From positions 1-18,490 of the forward strand of contig JAOXYB010017984.1 of the NCBI GenBank assembly GCA_028565635.1: DNA of 18,490 nt. Direction: 5' to 3'. A program made the position numbers and the translations under genes. Below are positions 10,426-18,490 of this stretch, piece after piece; the stretch's first letter is position 1; each line of letters starts with the position of its first letter. This DNA comes from Phoronis ovalis (Eukaryota > Phoronida > Phoronidae). The notes beneath the pieces are model-generated. The model did not search any database. It was not told where the DNA came from and saw only the letters and a program-made list of their open reading frames with translations.

Positions 10426-10568
10426 ATAATTGACATTAAAAAACACCGTATCATGGATTCTTGTCTTGACTGAACGTTCATTAATTATGACCCAAAATCA
10501 TCTTACATGCATATCTAATTACCGATTTTGTCATACCATTTTTCATTAACAAGTTTGAATGTGTTTTT

Positions 10569-11258
10569 CTATAAATTAACGTCATGTCCACAGTGCTTGC
10601 ATTTTACAGACATAGAATGGCCGTTAGTAATCACACCATTAAACTTAAAGTCTCCGTCAGTAAAACCATTAAGTTTTGCCGCTAACGGGTCGTTGTGATT
10701 AGCGTCGAAGGAGGCTTGTTTAGAAATTACGCAAGAACCATTAAATTTATGATCCAATGCAGAGTCGAAGCTCAGTTGTTTTTTGTTGTGTTGCAAGCTC
10801 CGATGTGATGGTCGCATAGATTGCTCAATATCAAAGTGGGCGTCCGACTGACCATCTGATAAAGATAACGGAATATCTTCGTTACTATCGAAGATGGCGG
10901 CGAAACTTCCGTTAATTACTTTTGGTGACATTGGAGTGTTACTTAGCAGTAAGCTTACACCAAATTCCTTGCGGCGGCGGGCTGCTTCGTTGGTTAAGTG
11001 TACAGATGCCCTTCGTTTTAACACGCCTGTCTCTTTGGGATAAATGTCTTCCCAAATTGGTTCTTTTCCATCAGAAAGAATGACGTCAGCAGTCTTACGA
11101 ATAATCTTCCAATCTCGTTTGATGTCTTCTTCGGTTGTGTACTGTGAAGTCACGGTGAATCTAATGACGTAATTACCTTTAAATGAAGCTGGCACCATGT
11201 GGATTTTTCCAGAATTGTTGATAGTCTTCAATAACTCTTCTGTCAGATCGTTATGTCC
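10569..11258 (-). CDS. HDC: HDC exon j, last coding exon with long tail
   Basis: 229 codons and TAG; acceptor TTTTGGCTTCAG|GGA. The first 75 or so residues finish the catalytic fold ([49 protein letters not shown]). The remaining roughly 150 form a hydrophilic tail with RRASVHL, an internal echo ([15 protein letters not shown] and [19 protein letters not shown]) and a C-terminal [10 protein letters not shown]. Vertebrate HDC has a comparable tail that is removed in processing; this tail's sequence is not one I recognise. Confidence 0.92.
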   Translation of the reverse strand, partial: GHNDLTEELLKTINNSGKIHMVPASFKGNYVIRFTVTSQYTTEEDIKRDWKIIRKTADVILSDGKEPIWEDIYPKETGVLKRRASVHLTNEAARRRKEFGVSLLLSNTPMSPKVINGSFAAIFDSNEDIPLSLSDGQSDAHFDIEQSMRPSHRSLQHNKKQLSFDSALDHKFNGSCVISKQASFDANHNDPLAAKLNGFTDGDFKFNGVITNGHSMSVKCKHCGHDVNL

Positions 11259-14200
11259 CTGAAGCCAAAAAAGGTGAACTGCTTTTTGAAAAAAATAAGT
11301 CAGATAGCATTATCACAAATGACCTTCTCAACTAACGTCTGGGTTTATCCATAGTCAATTATCGTTATTAAATATATTCCTTCAATTCAACAAGAGCGAA
11401 TAAAATACGCTGACCTATTTCGGTCGAGATTTCATTAGTTGTTTGCTTATTATGTCTTCCGGGTTATTTTTTTGTAAGCTGCAATTTGATTGGTGCCTAG
11501 AATTTCTCGGGCACTTTGTATATAAATAAAGGGAATTATAATTCTTCTGCCTTTCGAGATAATAAAGGAAAATGGCTATGGTTAAGCCCAGACGTTAGTT
11601 GAAAAGGCTTGGAACACTAACGGATGGATTTATTCAGACTGATTACATACCAGCCCAATCCTGCGCTAAGGTTTATTGTTAATATATTTATTTACTTGAT
11701 ACTGCATACTATAACTGTATATAAAATTATAATTCTTATGGACATCTTCCTAAAATGTATGCACACAGATATATTTTAACATCTAATTTTTAGTTGTAAT
11801 CTAAGCATTTCGACACTTTTAATGTTAAAACATGCATCTGCAATAAAATCTGCATAATATTTGTTTAAAAGTACAACATTTGTTGTCGAGTTTGATTTTG
11901 TTTTATAATTACATCTGCAGATAAATGTTGTAACCAACAACTTACCTTTAATCGAAAGACAACCATTCCCAAGTGCCTCTCCGCTGCCACTTCAAACCGG
12001 GAATCACGGCGTACAAGGTTTTCAAAATTTGTAGCTAGCCTAACTCCCTGACAAAATATAACTTATAATGAACAAAATATATTCCGACAAAGTTTAATGT
12101 TTAATCTTTAGGTTTATGTTTTGCGTAGCTAAGTAGACTCTTAGATATATATGCACTGTGGTTTACTGAACACAGGCACATGAAGCTCAAGTAGTAATGA
12201 CAGATGTTATTGTAAATAAACCCCGGGGGTACTGCCACTCAAAGTCACTATATATATGTGCCGCCCCATAGGCCCCCTTTTTTCAGCTTCAACATTTACC
12301 ACAGTGTATGTTTTACACGCTTCTCAAAGCTTTATTTACCACAGGGTATATTTTTCTTGTTGGATGTTTACCACAAGGTATATTTTCAAAAAACATTCGT
12401 TTACCATAGGGTGTATTTCTTGGAAAACGCATTTTACGACAGGTATAAAAAATTAAGGTTTCATATTTATTTACCACAGGGTATATAATTTTACACAGGG
12501 TATCTGCTTCGGGAGAGTTATTTACAACAGGGTATGTTTTTCATGTTTCTTTATTTACGGTAGGGTATATTTTTGGTGAGTTTTATTTATCACAGGGTCA
12601 GGGTTTTTTACCCTGGACCGCACACCTCTACCAACTTTTCTGTCAAGCACCCCCCACCGGGAAATAAAGGTAATGTGTAATTGCTGAATATACTAAATGT
12701 TAGCTTTCAGGGTTTTAGATGATTATTCTCTTTATACTTCCATACTTCAACGACAAAATAAAATAGAGTGCTCTTTCAACAAGACAGTAGTCAAACAGGC
12801 AAAATAATGTCTTCATATAGACGATGAATAAATACAATGCAACTACCTTTCGCACGTGTTCTTGAAGTCCTTTAATGCCAAAAGAACGAATCACAAACCA
12901 GAGCTTTAATGCACGAAAGCGTCTGCTTAGTGGTATCTGCCAGTGCTGAAAACACAATTCCATAAATAAAGAAAATGCCAAGTTATGGTATATTGTTATC
13001 ACAAGAATATTCTACATTAAAGTATGCATGCAGTTGATACATAAAAATCGGCATTTGAAAGATAGTACAAATTAAGTTTAGTTAGTGTTTACTTTCTAAG
13101 CAGCAAAAATGTAACTTACCATATAATCAATTGCAGCTCCTTGTTGGGAAAAAAGAAATAATGAATTTTAGCAGTTAAATACTCATAAAACAATACATGG
13201 CTATACATTTTGATACGCTATGATCTCGACATAATTCTTATAAGTTTTGGAGTGCAAAATTACGCATCACTGGTAGAATTAATTGTGCACTGTTAACTGT
13301 ACGCGAGTATTGCACGGTATACTTGTATGCTGGGAATTATTTACAGCAGTAAAAATGAAGTGGTACTTCGTGTATCGTTCAACTTTTAATCATCAACTGG
13401 TAAGGATAATACACAGGACTGCCTAACATCCACCGACTTTCACATAATAGCTTTTCATTCACCTAAATCATTTTCGTGAAACCTATTCGTTGGACGCAAT
13501 TTGTCTAGCATAAACGCTGAATTTACGAATTCGTTGCATATTCACCTTCTAATATTACATGCAAAAAAGAACACAAAGAAGGAACCGCCATGGTCTCACA
13601 ATGTCTCTCTACACTAATGATAAGGAGTGTAGCAAATCGGAACCACCCATAACATCTGTTCCCCATTCAAGTCAGGCTGGCTGGCAAACCTATACTGTTC
13701 ATACAGTTGGTAATGGGGAACAGATCTGATTCTCCATGCACATCAACACAGCTAAATGATTTATTTAAGAACGAAACCCCATGAAACAACATCTTTTTTG
13801 CAAATTTCAGCTGGCGGATAGAGCTCACCCGCATTTTAAACTGGCTGGTGAATTTAAAAATATTCAGCTTGCTACATTACCAAATGGTTTATCTAAGCAT
13901 GAAACATGTAAAAAAATATGTTTGGTTTACTGTATAAAGCTATAAAAAAATATCCTCATTGGGTGCTCTTGAGCAAATCTACTGAAAGAGTACCACTGGA
14001 TGAATCTTGAATGTCACAGAGCATTGAAGATCAAATTTTCTTCAATCTATAAAGTCTGCTTCAACTTACTTGATACAGCCATGCCTGCAGATATTAATTA
14101 CTCGTTCAAACCTGTCACGTAGAATCAACCAACTCCCAATAGCACTATTATATCCTAAATCCCTCATACAATTCGCCATCCAAGGATATCGTAATGGCAG

Positions 14201-17200
14201 TCACTGCAGTCACTGCTGATATATATTAAGTAATCATGGGAGAGATATTACCACCAAGATGTAGAGTTCAATATGTTTGTTTATAGTTTAGGGTGTTTAT
14301 TGTTGTTGTTTATTATGAGAGCACCTATATTTGTTATGGTTAAACTTCCTGTATAGACATTGTCGTCTTCAAGAAGTAATGCACTTGCTGACTTGAGAGA
14401 ATTGTCACCCATAAATTGTCTGACAATGATGATTGCCCAATGAATTGTGTCCGGATAAAACGATTTAAGTGTACATAATGAACGAGTGTATAATTTATGT
14501 AATAAACAAGGGATGTTAGGCAGGTTGATACAGTTACGATGGATCACTTGTTATAGTTACAGAAGAATTTTTGTACCTGTGTTTTCGTGCTTGAGGTACA
14601 AGGGTTGAACATTGAATGTTTTGTGTAGTGCACCGCTGTTTTTTACCCTAAAAAGCAAATACAGCGCATTTATAACATTGTCGATATGTGTCACCAAGAC
14701 AAACAATAACATTAATAATGTCGTCGATATGTAGGGTAGACTTGCTCAAGTCCCTATGAACTTAAAAAAAATTAAAAAAAATAATTTTTATTTCTCTTTT
14801 TTATGTGTTTTACATCAGTGTTTTTAATTATCTCGAAAAAACTTTCTTTTTTTTTTACTATCATATATATATGTTGAGTGTTAGCCGTCCTTGTGGACGG
14901 CAAACACCCAACATATATATGATAGTAAAAAAAAAATTCGAGATAATTAAAAACACTGATGTAAAAGACATAAAAAAGAGAATTAAACATATTTGTTTTG
15001 ACTTGAGCAAGTCTATATGTAGGGCAAATATGTACAGAAATCCAACGTTGCATTGCGTATTTAACTTATTCTAGATAGTGACTAAAACTTGTTTAAGTTA
15101 ACTAATAATGTATCGTATTTCGTTTTATTGCGATAATCCGTATTTTACATGGACGGTACTGCAACCGAAAATTTGAATAAGACATAAATTAAACTAGATT
15201 GATTCGTTTTGTAGCACAGAAAAATTGAAGGCTCCCCAAAGAGAAAACTGTAGTAAAATATTTTTGCAAAGCCATTTTAAATATTTCAAAAAATAACCCT
15301 CAATCGCGCATCGCAAACAATAATGCTCACCAGAAATTGGATTCGTATCCATTGAATCTTGATGTACAGTGCGTAAAAAGCTAAGAACCAAGACCGGGGG
15401 CAGTCAATATGAAAGAGGGTACACATGTTCCAACAAAATTTCGCGTGAAAGGGTATATTTTTCGAACCGCCGTCGCGTTTAGGGTCTGTTTTTTAGCTAA
15501 AATCGTGAAAAGGGGTGATTTTTTGGAAGTGTGACACTTCGTCAGGGGTGTTTTTTTCCAAAAGTCAATTCCTTAAGGCTGTATTTTTTCAAAAAAACTC
15601 ACTTCCTTAGGGGTGTATTTTGCAGAATTTCACTTCGTTATAGGTTTTTTTTTGAAATGCCATGTTGGAACATGGGTACCCACTTTCATATTGACTGCCC
15701 CCCGGGGAACCAAGTAATTTTATAATTGTGCGGACAAGTGATTTTAGAGACGATTTGGGTGAAAATGTTATTATAGAACATATTACTCTTTGGCGAATAA
15801 AGTATTTCAGTGTTAATAGTAAATTTACGTACCACATTGCTGTACAGTCGAAGTTAACCATCATCCATTTTGATGGATTGAAAGCAAACGATTGCGCATG
15901 CTCCACGCCATGCATATGATATCTAAACTCTGGACACATAAATGCTGTGCCTGCGTATGCCGCATCTATATGCATCCAGATATTTTGTTGTTCGCCTAAA
16001 GAATAAAAAGCGAAAAAAATATTGCAGTTAGTACCAGTATTTATAAACTAAACGTCTGTACAGAGTACAGCCAGAGTACGGACATTGTACCGTACGGCCA
16101 TAGTACGGCCAGATTACAGTGTGATTGACATTCATCGTACTTTCGCGAAAATTTCATGAAAGTCATTGTCATAGTATAAATCCTGATAACAACAAGCTAA
16201 GAAATGAAAACTCTAATCAGTCTAACATAGGATGGTATTTCAGTTAACAAAACGACTGAACTATCTTTGAAATAGTATTTCAGTATTATACATCTCTGTT
16301 TTTTATATTGTTGAAACTAGAAAAAAAATCTGGCGAAGTATCTAAACTCACAGATTGGACCCAGTTCGTCTAATTTGTCGAATGCGCATGCACCTGTTGT
16401 ACCCAAAGTAGCACACAACTGCAAAACAAAACACGTTAATTGTTCCACATAAAAATGAAAGTGATACTGATTGTACATAGTTCCTTACACTTAATAATTC
16501 ACTGGCGAAGAAACACATTTTATATTTACTGTGGCTGCGTGCCTCTTACGTAAATACTTTGGTCAAGGAGTTCAGTCCCTCCATATTCATTATTTTTTTG
16601 TCTGGTGAAGAATGTGTGCTAGGAAAAAATACGAGTGGTGGGTAGTTGACTCTCGACAAAATAAAATAATTAGACTTGTCTCAATCTTCACGAAGTGTCT
16701 TAGATTATACTTGTTGTGTCTAAATGGATTGACAATGAACCGGACACCAACATCAATACTTGTAAGACGTATACTTTATCGTTAATGTATAGTTACAAAG
16801 AAGGGAATGAGTCCATCTTCTAAATCCTGCTTTATAGCTGCCAGCAAAGTTTTCCCTCTGAGAGACAGCGATTCGTCGCTAGGCAACAAACGAAGTTTAA
16901 CAAGTCCTATTAAAGTAGCTTTTTCCACAGATGAATGAGCCTATAACAGAATCATAAGTTGTGGTGAAATCAAACGTTAGGGGAAAGAGAAAAGAGAATC
17001 TGAGAAATCTTTCTAAGGTTGTGTGACAATCGCTGAGGCAAATGCGACAGCAGGCATTAAATGTAAGGTTGTAAATTATGTTTCAGTTGGAAACTCATAC
17101 ACTTATTATTAATAATTTTGCTATCTTTCAATAATGGTAATGTACCTGGTCAGAACAATATGCTACAAGTTTAGAATTAATAATAGAGTCTTCTTCTTCA

Positions 17201-18012
17201 TCTTCATCACAAGCTTTATATCGACGGATTGCTTCACTCCTTGCGGCTAACAGAGCCACAAATGTAGCTTCACTTGCTGTGGTCTAAAATAAACTGATAA
17301 GGTTTTACATGGAATAAAAGCTGTACATCAATTTATAAGTAAATGAGATGTAATGTATATATCCGGGTCCTTTTTCTTCAGATGTTGTCTTTAGCGGATC
17401 TAATTACGCACTGTTTTTCATTCAACTTAATTAGCCTAACAAGCATACTTATGTTTTTACTAATATAGCTTGAATTTACAATGTTACAGTTTCTGCTTAG
17501 AATACCAGAATCCTCTTTGCCATTTTTCTTGCAGTAGTATCATGGAATAGCACCATATATATGTAGATTTACTACATCATGTAGATATAAAAAACTAATA
17601 ATGTCTGGTAAAAGTTGAAGTATGTTGTAACAAAATAATTACTGAACAGAAGCATGAAACCTGTGTTCAAAGCTTTTCATGTCGTCTAATTTCATTCGAA
17701 AGACGTTTTAAAGTTTCTTGTTTTCACTAGAGGTCGCAAGCAGTTGTAAAGATCATAGATGTCGAATTTATAGCAAACGGTTGTTATATTGTAAACAATT
17801 TGTTTCTGTAATTGACAAAAACGTTCTACATTTATCCTACATTTTATACTGTAAATAAATGAAAAAATGTTGTCAGTTACGTCCCTTACCTGTATAACGC
17901 CACCACCCATTGTCTGTTCATTGCTGTGTAAGAAGTCGGAGGGAAGACCTATCATTTTTCCTAACCAGTCCATCACGATTGTCTCAAGTTCTGTACATGC
18001 TGGACTTGAAGC
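10569..18012 (-). CDS. HDC: histidine decarboxylase, ten 3' coding exons (5' end outside the window)
   Basis: Exons (- strand): 18012-17890, 17283-17146, 16940-16797, 16418-16352, 15995-15833, 14647-14577, 13139-13120, 12945-12847, 12047-11946, 11258-10569; 1617 nt, 538 codons plus stop. All junctions are GT-AG and in phase. The protein is a PLP group II decarboxylase: [35 protein letters not shown] with the cofactor-stacking His, [16 protein letters not shown] with the PLP-pairing Asp, and [15 protein letters not shown] with the cofactor Lys. [16 protein letters not shown] has Ser where DOPA decarboxylases have Gly; in human HDC this is Ser354, known to favour histidine over L-DOPA. NPSK rather than [15 protein letters not shown] and a roughly 150-residue tail also fit HDC (human about 660 residues; here about 640 expected). 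Product: histamine, probably made in the cytosol. The missing N-terminus should lie in further exons beyond 18490. A related aromatic decarboxylase of other specificity is the main alternative. Confidence 0.93.
11323..11607. mobile_element. 285-bp mini-transposon with 32-bp inverted ends, family A copy 1
   Basis: The left end 11323-11354 (CCTTCTCAACTAACGTCTGG and on to CCATAG) and the reverse complement of 11576-11607 agree at about 29 of 32 bases. It lies within the HDC intron 11259-11945 and has no coding capacity. Internal sequence (TATTCCTTCAATTCAACAAG near 11374, and AAGCTGCAATTTGATT to TTCGAGATAATAAA, 11476-11566) recurs at 18146-18473. Just outside the right end, GGATTTATTCAGACTG (11626-11641) is the inverse of the left end of that second copy, so the original element may have reached about 11641. 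No convincing target duplication. Confidence 0.75.
11946..12047 (-). CDS. HDC: HDC exon i
   Basis: 34 codons, phase 0; acceptor TTTTGTCAG|GGA, donor TTAAAG|GTAAGT. Encodes [20 protein letters not shown] and ends in [11 protein letters not shown], the start of the small C-terminal domain of the enzyme fold (human HDC RHLGLVVFRLKG). Confidence 0.92.
12221..12661. mobile_element. GC-ended mini-element with internal minisatellite, family B copy 1
   Basis: Begins CCCCGGGGGTACTGCCACTC and ends CACCCCCCACCGGG. A TATGTGCCGCCCC segment near the left end has an inverse counterpart GGACCGCACACC near the right end. TAAATAAA (12213-12220) and GAAATAAA (12661-12668) are a likely 7-8-bp target duplication. 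It sits in the HDC intron 12048-12846. The GC-rich ends contrast with the AT-rich surroundings. No transposase is encoded. Confidence 0.7.
12290..12605. repeat. degenerate minisatellite TTTACCACAGGGTATATTT
   Basis: About nine copies of a 19-bp core (near 12294, 12336, 12367, 12400, 12432, 12470, 12519, 12551, 12586), separated by variable spacers of roughly 10-30 nt. They fill the body of the 12221-12661 element. The core is conserved better than the spacers. Confidence 0.8.
12847..12945 (-). CDS. HDC: HDC exon h (substrate-specificity exon)
   Basis: 33 codons, phase 0; acceptor GTTTTCAG|CAC, donor CGAAAG|GTAGTT. Reads [20 protein letters not shown] followed by [13 protein letters not shown]. 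The Ser of IPLS is the HDC-type pocket residue, and VIRSFG is also closer to HDC than to the FRMYG of DOPA decarboxylase. Confidence 0.93.
13120..13139 (-). CDS. HDC: HDC exon g, 20-nt micro-exon
   Basis: Only GAGCTGCAATTGATTATATG: two bases finish a Gly codon, then AAIDYM. Acceptor TTTTTTCCCAACAAG|GA with a strong pyrimidine tract, donor ATATG|GTAAGT. It supplies exactly the (A/I)TD(F/Y)M residues that precede HWQIPL in HDCs and restores phase between exons f and h. From memory, human DDC also has a 20-nt exon, which fits a conserved exon boundary. Confidence 0.88.
13140..14576 (-). other. HDC intron between exons f and g
   Basis: A 1.4-kb intron without a clear gene. It holds the hairpin at 13654-13725 and a diverged direct repeat of about 27 bp (13749-13776 against 13879-13907, core TTTAT.TAAG.A.GAAAC). 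An 88-codon minus-strand open frame at 14281-14547 ends in a run of Asn codons and has no motif I recognise; I do not call it a gene. Confidence 0.5.
13654..13725. repeat. perfect 14-bp inverted repeat with nested stem
   Basis: ATCTGTTCCCCATT (13654-13667) is the exact reverse complement of AATGGGGAACAGAT (13712-13725). A smaller stem, ACTGT-TCAT-ACAGT, lies within the loop. Located in the HDC intron 13140-14576; possibly the remains of a small element. Confidence 0.5.
14577..14647 (-). CDS. HDC: HDC exon f (catalytic-loop exon)
   Basis: 71 nt: one base completing Trp, 23 codons, one base of a Gly codon. Acceptor CTTTTTAG|GGT, donor AACACAG|GTACAA. Encodes [20 protein letters not shown] then ENT. 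The Tyr of LYLKH matches the flexible-loop tyrosine (human HDC Tyr334), needed for decarboxylation. No long open frame marks this exon; it was found by motif and phase. Confidence 0.88.
14739..15013. mobile_element. 275-bp near-perfect palindromic mini-transposon flanked by TA
   Basis: The two arms are inverse copies over nearly their whole length and meet at CCGTCC-TTGT-GGACGG (14885-14900). Both ends are GACTTG..CAAGTC, themselves small palindromes (left GACTTGCTCAAGTC, right GACTTGAGCAAGTC). TA at 14737-14738 and 15014-15015 is the expected target duplication of Tc1/mariner-type insertion. High arm identity suggests recent insertion. It lies in the HDC intron 14648-15832. The 89- and 93-codon open frames across it on opposite strands are a product of the palindrome. 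Confidence 0.85.
15393..15706. mobile_element. GC-ended mini-element with 8-bp target duplication, family B copy 2
   Basis: The left end CCGGGGGCAGTCAATATGAA and on to CATGTTCCAAC, and the inverse of the right end, match over about 40 bp (15394-15435 against 15662-15704). GAACCAAG occurs directly on both sides (15385-15392 and 15707-15714), a perfect 8-bp duplication as made by hAT-like transposases. The inside carries degenerate repeats of about 35-40 bp built on ACTTCCTTAGGGGTGTATTT. Lies in the HDC intron 14648-15832, just downstream of the PLP-lysine exon. Non-coding. Confidence 0.85.
15833..15995 (-). CDS. HDC: HDC exon e (PLP-lysine exon)
   Basis: 163 nt; acceptor TTCTTTAG|GC, donor ATGTG|GTACGT, which splits the Trp codon. 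Carries [19 protein letters not shown] and [18 protein letters not shown]; the Lys after NPS is the Schiff-base lysine. A GTAAAT four bases downstream is a poorer donor and would break the phase match with exon f. Confidence 0.93.
16065..16113. repeat. short direct repeats GTACGGCCAGA
   Basis: Three close copies of an 11-bp unit (GTACAGCCAGA 16065, GTACGGCCATA 16092, GTACGGCCAGA 16103) in the HDC intron 15996-16351. It is GC-richer than its surroundings. No function is suggested by position. Confidence 0.4.
16352..16418 (-). CDS. HDC: HDC exon d
   Basis: 67 nt, 22 codons plus one base; acceptor TTTTGCAG|TTG, donor AATCT|GTGAGT. Encodes [16 protein letters not shown] followed by DELGPI; the last T forms a Cys codon with GC of the next exon, giving the family's GPIC motif. 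Confidence 0.92.
16797..16940 (-). CDS. HDC: HDC exon c
   Basis: 48 codons, phase 0; acceptor TTATAG|GCT, donor TTCTTT|GTAACT. Opens with AHSSVEKA, whose His stacks on the PLP ring in this family, and ends EDGLIPFF just before the CATLGTT strand. Confidence 0.92.
17146..17283 (-). CDS. HDC: HDC exon b
   Basis: 46 codons, phase 0; acceptor ATTTTAG|ACC, donor GACCAG|GTACAT. Reads [20 protein letters not shown], then an acidic insert CDEDEEED, then KLVAYCSDQ. The acidic segment sits where HDCs and AADCs vary in length and composition. Confidence 0.92.
17890..18012 (-). CDS. HDC: HDC exon a (first in window)
   Basis: 41 codons, phase 0 at both ends; acceptor ATAAAG|GCT, donor ATACAG|GTAAGG. Begins [10 protein letters not shown] and ends MGGGVIQ, covering the helix with SPACTELE next to the active site and the glycine-rich start of the large PLP domain. 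The preceding exon, which should end in GFSW/GFTW, is not in the window. Confidence 0.92.
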
Positions 18013-18052
18013 CTTTATCGTAAAAAATAACATTTATTGGGGTTAAAATCAA

Positions 18053-18107
18053 AACACACACGCACACTGTATGTGTATATGTATATATATATGTATATAT
18101 GTATATA
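18053..18107. repeat. CA / TG / TA compound microsatellite
   Basis: ACACACACGCACAC followed by TGTATGTGTATATG and then mixed TATATG units. Such tracts are prone to slippage and are likely polymorphic. It abuts the left end of the family A mobile element. Confidence 0.75.
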
Positions 18108-18108
18108 T

Positions 18109-18490
18109 CAGTCTAAATAAATCCGTGCCATAGTCATTTTTGTTATATTCCTTCAATTTAACAAGACCGAAATAATTACATCATTAACCTTTTGCCATCC
18201 GAGATAAGCCTTTTTCTCTGCGTGATCCATCGTCGCCTACCACGTCTATGCTATCTTTATGACTCATTCTGAATAGGTATCGCCGGGAACTTGCTTTTTG
18301 CTTAGCGGACAATAGATAAACTCTGGCAGCATAGCATGTGTGTGATCGACACCCTACCCGCTTAGTCCACTGTTATACCTATTATTATAAGCTGCAGTTT
18401 GATTAGTATCAAGACTTTCGTGACACTTTAGATACAAGGGGATTATTGTTCTTCTGCCTTTCGAGATAATAAACAAAAAGCATATATATG
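18109..18490. mobile_element. family A mini-transposon, copy 2 (cut by the window edge)
   Basis: Starts CAGTCTAAATAAATCC (18109-18124), 15 of 16 identical to the inverse of 11626-11641. Then TATTCCTTCAATTTAACAAG (near 18146) matches 11374, and AAGCTGCAGTTTGATT to TTCGAGATAATAAA (18389-18473) matches 11476-11566. Between these shared blocks copy 2 has about 140 more bases than copy 1, so copy 1 looks internally deleted. The right end is beyond the window. Confidence 0.7.

Larger units (their letters stand above)
18013..18490 (-). other. HDC intron upstream of the first visible exon
   Basis: From the acceptor at 18013-18014 to the window edge nothing looks coding; the preceding HDC exon lies outside. 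The stretch is filled by a microsatellite and a mobile-element copy, both listed separately. Confidence 0.6.

Noticed and set aside
12256-12488. Overlapping 66- and 76-codon open frames
   Set aside because: They run through the minisatellite of the GC-ended element and repeat the same residues with each unit.
13481-13545. Possible alternative HDC exon starting [11 protein letters not shown] or VNEKLL after ATTAG/TTTAG
   Set aside because: Tested as the exon after the PLP lysine, but it lacks the P-x-YL-x-H loop; 14577-14647 fits both motif and phase.
14044-14200. 37-codon minus-strand open frame resembling [17 protein letters not shown]
   Set aside because: Short, no recognisable family, and inside an HDC intron; chance is sufficient.
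14772-15074. Open frames of 93 (-) and 89 (+) codons
   Set aside because: They are nearly the same peptide read from the two arms of a palindrome; a structural artefact.
1-18490. CRISPR arrays, bacterial operons, tRNA or rRNA genes
   Set aside because: None seen; spliced genes and transposon content are eukaryotic and no regularly spaced identical repeats are present.

Overview
The window is nuclear DNA of an invertebrate animal. It is AT-rich, its genes are split by many short GT-AG introns, and it is crowded with small non-autonomous transposable elements. The enzyme gene resembles animal histidine decarboxylase, and the ankyrin/SOCS-box paralogs and GC-ended mini-elements remind me of marine invertebrates such as molluscs. 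That assignment is an inference; no taxon can be fixed from the sequence alone.

Left half (1-9578, + strand): two tandem, diverged copies of an ankyrin-repeat gene share one layout: a splice acceptor just before the ATG, two ankyrin repeats in the first coding exon, a phase-2 intron at the same codon, then a third repeat. Copy 1 (2324-3749) is an open 196-codon reading frame that stops just before a 1.1-kb fold-back transposon (3760-4876). Copy 2 (7591-9578) is longer and ends in a recognisable SOCS box, so the family is ankyrin-SOCS-box (ASB)-like. Copy 2 carries a 29-nt deletion and four frame changes and is called a pseudogene, although a 256-codon ankyrin open frame can still be read from an internal ATG.

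Right half (10569-18012, - strand): ten consecutive coding exons of a pyridoxal-phosphate group II decarboxylase, 538 codons plus stop. Every exon joins in phase. The substrate-pocket serine, the sequence around the cofactor lysine and the long C-terminal tail all favour histidine decarboxylase (HDC) over DOPA decarboxylase. The first roughly 100 residues lie beyond the right edge. One exon is only 20 nt long.

The HDC introns hold at least four mini-transposons: a 285-bp element with 32-bp inverted ends (11323-11607), whose relative lies at the right edge (18109-18490); two GC-ended elements with 7-8-bp target duplications and internal minisatellites (12221-12661 and 15393-15706); and a 275-bp near-perfect palindrome flanked by TA (14739-15013). 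A cluster of inverted modules lies just past the HDC stop. The two halves show no functional link: the ankyrin/SOCS family would act in ubiquitin ligation and HDC makes histamine. I found no new multi-gene system; the most unusual content is the architecture of the mobile elements and the decay of the ASB-like paralogs.
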